Below, one piece after another: positions 58,037 to 64,000 of a stretch of DNA of 64,000 nucleotides (the first letter of the stretch is position 1; every line of letters begins with the position of its first letter). The notes beneath the pieces are model-generated. The model was not told where the DNA came from and searched no databases. It saw only the letters and a program-made list of their open reading frames with translations. The stretch covers positions 134,074 through 198,073 of the forward strand of contig PCDI01000004.1 of assembly GCA_002778195.1 (NCBI GenBank), written 5' to 3'. This stretch comes from Raffaelea ambrosiae. Its lineage: Eukaryota > Ascomycota > Sordariomycetes > Ophiostomatales > Ophiostomataceae. A program made the translations under genes and the position numbers.

Positions 58037-58879
58037 TCACAGCTTGGACGGCTCAAACGATCCATGGCGACCCTCCCCAGAGCTGAAACGCGCGGCGCCA
58101 CGGATGCTCTCCGACTCAATGACGGTCATCCCGCGGTTGTATTCTTGCGCCAAGGCGTCCTCGAAGCTTTTGGCTTCCCATGCCGAATAGTACGTGCTCT
58201 GTCGGTCTGCCCTCAGACATGCCTGCGGGAACTTGACCAGAGCCTGCGCAATCTTGTATGCCTCTTCGTATGCCTTCCCCTTGGGCACAATCCTGTTTGC
58301 GAGGCCCATTTCGTACGCCTCGCGGGCTGGGATGGGCCGGCCGGTCAGGATGATGTCCATGGCGCGGCCGAGCCCGACGACAGCCGGCAGCCGGAGGGTC
58401 CCCGAATCGACCATGGGGACGCCAAAGCGCCGCGAGAACAGACCAAAGACGGCGTCCTCCTCGGCCACCCGGATGTCGCCCAGCAAGCTCAGCTCGAGAC
58501 CGCCCGCCACGGCCGGCCCCGCAACCGCGACGATGACCGGCTTCTTGATCATCATGCGCGTCGGCCCACACGGCCCCAGGTTGCGTCCGTCGACCTTGGT
58601 CCCGGCGGACACGCCCAGATACGGCTGGCCGGCCTCTGTGGTGGAGCCCAGCTTGGAGAGCTCCTGGAGGTCGAAGCCGGCACAGAAGACGCCGTGCCTG
58701 CCGTGGAAGATGCACACTTTCTGGTACGGGTCGTCCTCAAAGGCAAGAAAGGCGAGGTAGAGCTGCCGGGCCGTGAGTCCGTCAATGGCGTTGCGTCTGT
58801 GTGGTCTGTCGAGAGCGATCGTGGTGATGCCCTCGGGCGTCGTGGTGACCACAACCGGCTTCTCTTCGTGGGTTGTCAT
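58037..58879 (-). CDS. Enoyl-CoA hydratase/isomerase family, C-terminal SKL
   Basis: A single exon of 280 aa from MTTHEEKPVVV. The crotonase fold is shown by IALDRPHRRNAIDG, the oxyanion-hole block VFCAGFDLQELSK, VAVAGPAVAGGLELSLLGDIRVAEEDAVFGLFSRRFGVPMVDSGTLRLP, and GRPIPAREAYEMGLANRIV. The second glycine-rich block keeps an acidic residue as in hydratases. The chain ends GSFEPSKL, a PTS1 signal, so a peroxisomal location is likely. The frame remains open to an in-frame ATG at 58975 (MHSTDGSRH), which would add 32 unlike residues; I prefer the later ATG. It is the second SKL enzyme of the window. Confidence 0.92.
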   Translation of the reverse strand: MTTHEEKPVVVTTTPEGITTIALDRPHRRNAIDGLTARQLYLAFLAFEDDPYQKVCIFHGRHGVFCAGFDLQELSKLGSTTEAGQPYLGVSAGTKVDGRNLGPCGPTRMMIKKPVIVAVAGPAVAGGLELSLLGDIRVAEEDAVFGLFSRRFGVPMVDSGTLRLPAVVGLGRAMDIILTGRPIPAREAYEMGLANRIVPKGKAYEEAYKIAQALVKFPQACLRADRQSTYYSAWEAKSFEDALAQEYNRGMTVIESESIRGAARFSSGEGRHGSFEPSKL

Positions 58880-59103
58880 GATGATGGATTGATTCTGGCT
58901 GGGAGATGAGAGAGGCTTTGCAACGACGACGCACAGCAGCGTAGAGGAATGCCGGGAGCCATCTGTAGAGTGCATGTTCTTGCGGGGCTTCGAGCCAACC
59001 AGCTTGTACCAGTCGGCTCGCTGTCTTGCTTACAGCTCACACTCACCAATTGAGGGGGGCTCTAAACTTCGGTAAACCAGTAAAGCCACAGCCACAGAAA
59101 CCA

Positions 59104-59136
59104 CCCCCCCCNAAAAAAAAAAAAAAAAAAAACCCC
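59104..59136. repeat. C-run/A-run junction with an unresolved base
   Basis: Poly-C, then n, then poly-A, then poly-C. The n marks a sequencing or assembly uncertainty in the homopolymer; run lengths here are not reliable. Confidence 0.9.
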
Positions 59137-60399
59137 CAAACCGACATCACGTCACGAGGCCCCAATAGGTATCCTCCAACTGAAGCAGCAGGCTGAGGCT
59201 CGGTATCTTGAATATGGTGGGTCGTTTCTGCTCGGCCACATAGTTACGTGTAGGCGTGACCCCTACAAATCCGACTTGCACCACATTATTAGCCTGCTAA
59301 AGTACGATATCTTTTGGTGGGGATCCGGGGAAACTCTGGAGAAGGCTAAGGCAGGTACAGGGGGGTGCGAGCTTAGGATGCCACAACACAACTGGCTGTC
59401 TCCATCCCTGGCCACGCCATTCGAGAGATTGGTCTGGTTTGCAGCCGTTACGTTTCCAGGGTCACTGGGACTGGCAGTATCAATAATATTGGACAACTTA
59501 CAGAAGCTCAGTTCAAAGTTCCGATCAAAGCGGCTTCACCAGGATCACGTGGCTTCGCACATTTCCACTTACACCGTATTGCACTATACATAAACATGCG
59601 ATGGCCAGCTAGCAACAACAAGGAGTTGACCTCGTGGTGATCTGTTATCAGTGTTGTGCCTTCTGGACATATACAGACGAAGAACGCCCTGTCTTCCAAT
59701 CATGTAGCCGAAGATGCAACTCCGGTCCGTACTTACGAACACCTACTTTGTAATAACTGTAGCACCGTGTCTACGGTCCGACACGGACTGTCCAGGCTCC
59801 GATTCACGTGCCCGTGGGAGTGCTAGATAATATGGAGCAGTTCCTCACCTCTTCCCTCGTCGTCGTGCTACAGCAGAATTGATTTAGGGCAGCGTGCCAT
59901 TTTGAACGACACGTCAGATTCCTTGCGCATATCTACACGTCCAGAAGGGCCTTGCATTTGAGAGCACACCTCGTTCATCACCAGGCTGTTGGCAGGGATA
60001 GAGGGAAACCGGATCTTGCGGCATGGAGTTCTCTGGAGGGCCAACTAGGAAGCTCGTAAGATGTCCACCGACTCGTTGCAGGCGCAAGCATTTGGCTTGA
60101 AAAAGCGAACTCGTGCTCGAGAAGAAAAGAAAGAAAACGAAACTAGACAAGAAGCACCCATAAATCGATCTGTCGACCTTTAGGCAGACAAATGGACTAG
60201 TTATTAGACGTAGTTACGACAAAAAGAGTTTGCCCGTGTACATGGGATCTCCAAGTCTTTTTTCGAAATATGGGTGTCATGTTTGTTTGTACTCGTGCTA
60301 TCTTCCGATCCAGCATCCAACTAAAGGACAGTACCGTCAAACGAGCTGTCCGCTACCACTGCGAGATTCTCAAACCAAGGAGAGGAAAACACCACCGTC

Positions 60400-61030
60400 C
60401 ACAGAAGGGTGAATCAACTGACACGGCTGCCACCATCATAGGAGACGGAGCATCGTTACTATCGCCGGCCAGGCAATGCAGTGGCTACGGGCACTACAGA
60501 ATCCACGAGGACAGATTTGAGACACTGCAACTACTAGCACGTCAGAGACGATCCGTGGTGGCGATGGCGCTGTACGAGGACAAGACATTGGCACAAACGG
60601 GCCCGCTAGCCGGCAGTCTGCGCTGTTTGTTCTACAGCTATGCTAAGGAACATCTACGGGGCGGACCACGAGATAGACGAGCAAGCGGGCATCCTGTTTT
60701 TGCTGAGCTTTCCGCGCGGCGGATGCCCGCTGGGTAGCCACATACGCCATCGGCGCTCGGCATCGGTGCCTTTACGGCCCGGTCCGCCGGCATGCAATGA
60801 CGACGACAAGGTCGCTGGTGGCTCGACCAGAGTCTGGTGTCCATGCATCCGTAAGGAAGATCGGGGCCGACATCCCCCTCGTCGACCAGTTCAACCTGTA
60901 CAACCTGTTCAACGTGCTGTGCAGCCATGAGACAATCCAAAAAGTCACGGACATCATCCGTAGCGAGGCCGAGACCATGCCATTGAATCCCGGCGTTGCT
61001 CCGCAGAACAGAGCATTGTGCACAACAGAA
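60400..61030 (+). pseudogene. Possible decayed coding region
   Basis: Plus-strand frames switch: one reads SLRCLFYSYAKEHLRGG, an overlapping one MLRNIYGADHEIDEQAGILFLLSFPRGG, and a later one VHASVRKIGADIPLVDQFNLYNLFNVLCSHETIQKVTDIIRSE. The last has balanced, helix-like composition unlike random translation. No single splice model I tried joins them, so this may be a frameshifted relic, or an intact gene with introns I cannot place. The family is not recognised. Confidence 0.3.
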
Positions 61031-62146
61031 AGAGAGACAGATATTATGCATGAAGAGAGGAGGTGGGGAGGGGCAAGAGGACTCGGGACTCAGAAAGAAG
61101 TAGGAAAAGCTCTGCTATGTTGGGTCCGTAAGTTCCGGCCGTTCCACACATCTGCAGTGAACGGTCTCTCTCGCCCCATGAGGCCATATTCGCGCAGCAG
61201 TGCCCCCCGAGAAAGAATCCCACGATGTCCACGCCACGAGACTTGCCAAGGCCGAACAGCTGGCTCGTTCATAAACGGTGAGGATATCATCCGCTTCCGA
61301 TAACACGATGCCGTCTCCATTTATGGAGCCTTCGTCTGAAGTATCGTCGGGCTCCACGAGAGGCGACGAATCAGGTGTGCAGGCGGGCTGCATTCAGTTG
61401 CATTCCGTGTGTGGGACGTGTCAGGACGTGTCAGAACAGGTCTGGTATATGTATGGATATGTACGTATGTGGCCATTGTTCACCGCAAAACCCCCCCAAG
61501 TGGCGGGGCCCAATGGCAGCCCAATGGCGGGCGCCAATACGCCATTTACACCGCTCTCTGCGCTATTAGTCACCCCGCAATCACAAGCTGAAAAGGTCGC
61601 TCTCGTTCGAAGACCCTTCTTCCCTCCTTCCTTCTTGCCTCCCCCCCACTGACGCCAACAGACGGTCGAGTTCGGCACGACCGAATTAAAAGTAAGGAAA
61701 AATAAAAACAAAAAAAAAAGGAATTAAGAGCGCTAGAAGTGAACAACGCCAAAAAAGAAAGAAAAAAAAAACCCCCCATTTGTTATCAGCTCTGCGTGGT
61801 TTCGCTGCCGCCAGCGCTGTTGGTTTTTCTTTTTTTTTTCTTTTTTTGGGTGCTTTAAGCGTGCGTGCGCCTTCTTTGATAATAAGAACTCTTTTGGCCT
61901 TAACCCTCCCCTCCTCCCCTTCTTCTTCAATCTGGGGGTCGCAGCGCGGCACCTGAACACAGTCAGTGCGACCTGGCCGATCACCAGCTCCAATTTATTT
62001 TGGGGTATTTCCTGGCCAAGCGAACAGCAACCAGCAAACCGTGCTTCTGTTCCCTCCCACAACAAAGACCGCCGTGAACAGCCCGCCGGCGACAACAAGA
62101 GATAAATAGACACTCGGGGCACGAACGAGCCAAACTTCTGTGCACA

Positions 62147-63032
62147 ATGGACGACACCACCACTCTAGAGCATCTGCAGGGTAAGCGATATCATTTTTCC
62201 TCGGCCTCGCCAGACCTTGTCTTTCTTGTGGCATTCGTCATTCGTCATTCGTCATTCTGTCTTCATCGTTTCGTCACTTTCGAGGTGACCGATAGTTGAC
62301 TACTCTTGACATCCTGTCTCTTTGCCCTAACGCTTTGCCCCTCCGGCTTGCGCCTGTCCCCTTCTTGTTCCACCCCCCCTCCCTCGTGGCTGCATCACAC
62401 TCACACACATGCTCGTGCGCGCCCTTCTCCTGCTAGGCCTCCTCCCTGGTCCGCTCTCGGCTCTCGTCTACGATTACGTCGTCCGTCCCGACGCGCCGCT
62501 CCCGGCCTGGACGCGCACCTTTGCCCAGCAAGCCGTTCGTGGCGCCGACGCCGTCTCCCCCTACACTTCGCAAGCCACCGCCCACCTCGGCAACATGGTC
62601 ACCCCCATGCTCGACCGCATCGCCCAGGCGTTCTACAACTCGCCCGACATCGTCGTCCTCTTCTTCGTGCTGGGGCTGCTGTTCGTCGCCTTCCAGGTGC
62701 TGTCCATGCTGCGCCGCCTGGTCGCCTGGTGGACGCGCCTGGCCATCCGCCTGCTCATGTGGGCCGCCGTGGGCCTCGTCATCGCCGCCATCTGGCAGCG
62801 CGGCCTCGAGCGCTCCGTGCAGGACCTGGCCGCCCTCACGGGCCGCCTGCTGGGCTACGCCGCGTTTGTGCGCGACATCTGGCAGGCCGAGTACCAAAAG
62901 TACCAAGAGCAGCAGCAACAAGCAACACAGGCCGCACAAGCGGCATACCACAACACACACCAGGCGCGGATGAACTACGGAGGTGCATACCGGCCAGTAC
63001 AAGGACAGGCCGGAGCCTGGTCCGGCAGGTGA
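62147..63032 (+). CDS. APQ12-like nuclear envelope / nuclear pore biogenesis protein
   Basis: Two exons, 62147-62180 and 62437-63032, give 209 aa. Exon 1 codes MDDTTTLEHLQ, joined at CAGG|GTAAGC...CTGCTAG|GC to LLPGPLSALVYDYVVRPDAPLPAWT. Two adjacent hydrophobic segments follow (PDIVVLFFVLGLLFVAFQVLSML and LAIRLLMWAAVGLVIAAIWQRGLE), an arrangement of the Apq12 family, integral to the ER/nuclear envelope and needed for nuclear pore assembly and lipid homeostasis in yeast. The tail is Gln/Ala/Tyr-rich. The intron of about 256 bp is long for this window. The frame starting at an ATG at 62409 would give a false signal peptide; the exon 1 model is better. Confidence 0.78.
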
Positions 63033-63788
63033 TGGGGACGAGGGGAAACAATAGCACAAGAGTGACCGACTTCGTCAAGCTCAGCTCGACCCCAAGGGGC
63101 GACTAGAGACTGGAGACACGAGAAGGTCGCTCGGAAGGCGACAGATGGGGAGGGTATACCAAGAAACGGCGAAAACTTTGCGGCTCAGTTGTTCACGTTG
63201 CTACAGCCTCGGCTGACGACACGCGACATGCCGATCCCATCCCAAGTCAACAGGACGACGGACACGACGTCACGATATATGGAAAGCACTGTTTTTTTGT
63301 TTTTGTTTTTATATCAGGGACTCGTATATACCGGGACAGCTGCAGACGAGACACCATGACGCCGCCACTACCAAAGAAGAAAAAAGAAAAAAACCAACAA
63401 AAAACCCACCGAACACCACCGCTACGAAAGACCAGCGGGTCATCAAACACTCCAAACCACAACCCAAACTACAACCCAGCAAGAAAAAAACCCGACAAGA
63501 GAAAAAACAAAAACACAGCCCCCCAACCATCCGCAAACACTTCTTAGCGTTGCATTATGACTGATGACCCAACCCCTCCAGAGATTCCAGAGAACACTTT
63601 GTACATAAGAGATCCATGGCACAAAACAACACCAAAGCAAATAACAGTTTAATAAACAAAGAATTAAAAAAAAAAAGGAACGCCTCTGCATGATTCCCAT
63701 TATGCGTGCCCGTAGTCTTTCCGTGAATGCCGTAACCTTTCATATTTTTTTTCTTCATTATTTTGTGTGTGATCTTCAAAAGGTCTCT
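63033..63788. other. Convergent spacer
   Basis: 756 bp, A-rich on the plus strand (63365-63680). Holds the 3' UTRs of the APQ12-like and GPN3-like genes. Confidence 0.55.
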
Positions 63789-64000
63789 TCACCCCTCGAA
63801 TTCCTCTTCATATTCCTCGTCCTTGAGCTCCTTGGGCTCTTGCGCCTCGTGGAACTGGATGCAGTCGTCAATGTAACTGAGGATCGCCCCGACGCTCTCT
63901 TCACTCGACGCGTCCAGCTTCAGGTACGACACCATGCTGAAGCTCTCAATCAGATTGGCCACTGCCAGGTTGAGCCGCCGAAAGCTGGCGCCGCGCATCA
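63789..64000 (-). CDS. GPN-loop GTPase 3-like, C-terminal end (partial)
   Basis: Only the last 70 codons are present; the gene continues beyond the right edge. The sequence FRRLNLAVANLIESFSMVSYLKLDASSEESVGAILSYIDDCIQFHEAQEPKE and the acidic end match the C-terminus of fungal GPN3 (Fet5), a GTPase involved in RNA polymerase II assembly and nuclear import. The G motifs lie outside the window, so the call rests on the C-terminal block alone. Confidence 0.68.
   Translation of the reverse strand, partial: MRGASFRRLNLAVANLIESFSMVSYLKLDASSEESVGAILSYIDDCIQFHEAQEPKELKDEEYEEEFEG

Larger units (their letters stand above)
58880..62146. other. 3.3-kb gene-poor region with possible coding relic
   Basis: Starts with the hydratase promoter. 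A C run, an unresolved base n (59112) and an A run lie at 59104-59132. From about 60.4 to 61.0 kb short overlapping frames in different phases have protein-like composition (see the separate entry). From 61.69 kb onward A- and T-rich tracts lead to the APQ12 promoter. Confidence 0.45.

Noticed and set aside
62306..63106. 266-codon plus-strand ORF over the APQ12-like gene
   Set aside because: Arg/Pro/His-rich frame-shifted reading of the real exon.
1..64000. tRNA genes
   Set aside because: Looked for A-box/B-box pairs in gaps (GGTTCGANTCC-type); none with a matching clover-leaf context was found by eye.

Overview
The window is nuclear DNA of a filamentous ascomycete, most likely a Sordariomycete. 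The evidence is short GT-AG introns (about 50-150 bp) with CTAAC/CTGAC branch sites just before the acceptor, CT-rich leaders, GC-rich third codon positions, and a set of clearly fungal housekeeping genes. I rebuilt gene models by hand; for every multi-exon model the exon lengths sum to a whole number of codons. No tRNA, CRISPR array or intact transposon was seen.

Layout. 0-8 kb: a long CT-rich leader and a CAF120/SKG3-like PH-domain gene (+). 8-21 kb (minus): an FHA/kinase checkpoint gene of the RAD53/CHK2 family, UTP23 (SSU processome), a PTC7-type mitochondrial PP2C, and ATP synthase subunit e. 21-32 kb (plus): cytoplasmic dynein intermediate chain, the oligosaccharyltransferase catalytic subunit STT3 (with a 24-nt microexon), and an unrecognised 1062-aa disordered protein with a CX2C...CX2C pair. 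32-42.5 kb (minus): a pyridoxal-reductase-like aldo/keto reductase, a CX8CX5CX3H zinc-finger protein, tubulin cofactor E, a MaoC hydratase ending in SKL, and a conserved-looking 495-aa protein of unknown function with a mitochondrial-type N-terminus.

42.9-44.4 kb (plus) holds the most interesting locus: no convincing protein-coding frame, but a series of introns that carry five candidate box C/D snoRNAs with terminal stems. Two of them have long perfect antisense elements to universally conserved 18S rRNA. Several acceptors are immediately followed by a donor consensus, suggesting recursive (zero-exon) splicing or very small exons. I read this as a non-coding snoRNA host gene.

44.5-64 kb is more accessory: a PI-PLC-X-like protein, a flavin amine oxidase, an ankyrin protein with a GC-AG intron, a small secreted NTF2/SnoaL-like protein, then a trio of SDR, metallo-beta-lactamase-fold hydrolase and a second SKL-ending enzyme (enoyl-CoA hydratase family), separated by gene-poor stretches. 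The right edge has an APQ12-like nuclear envelope protein and the 3' end of a GPN3-type GTPase gene that runs off the window.
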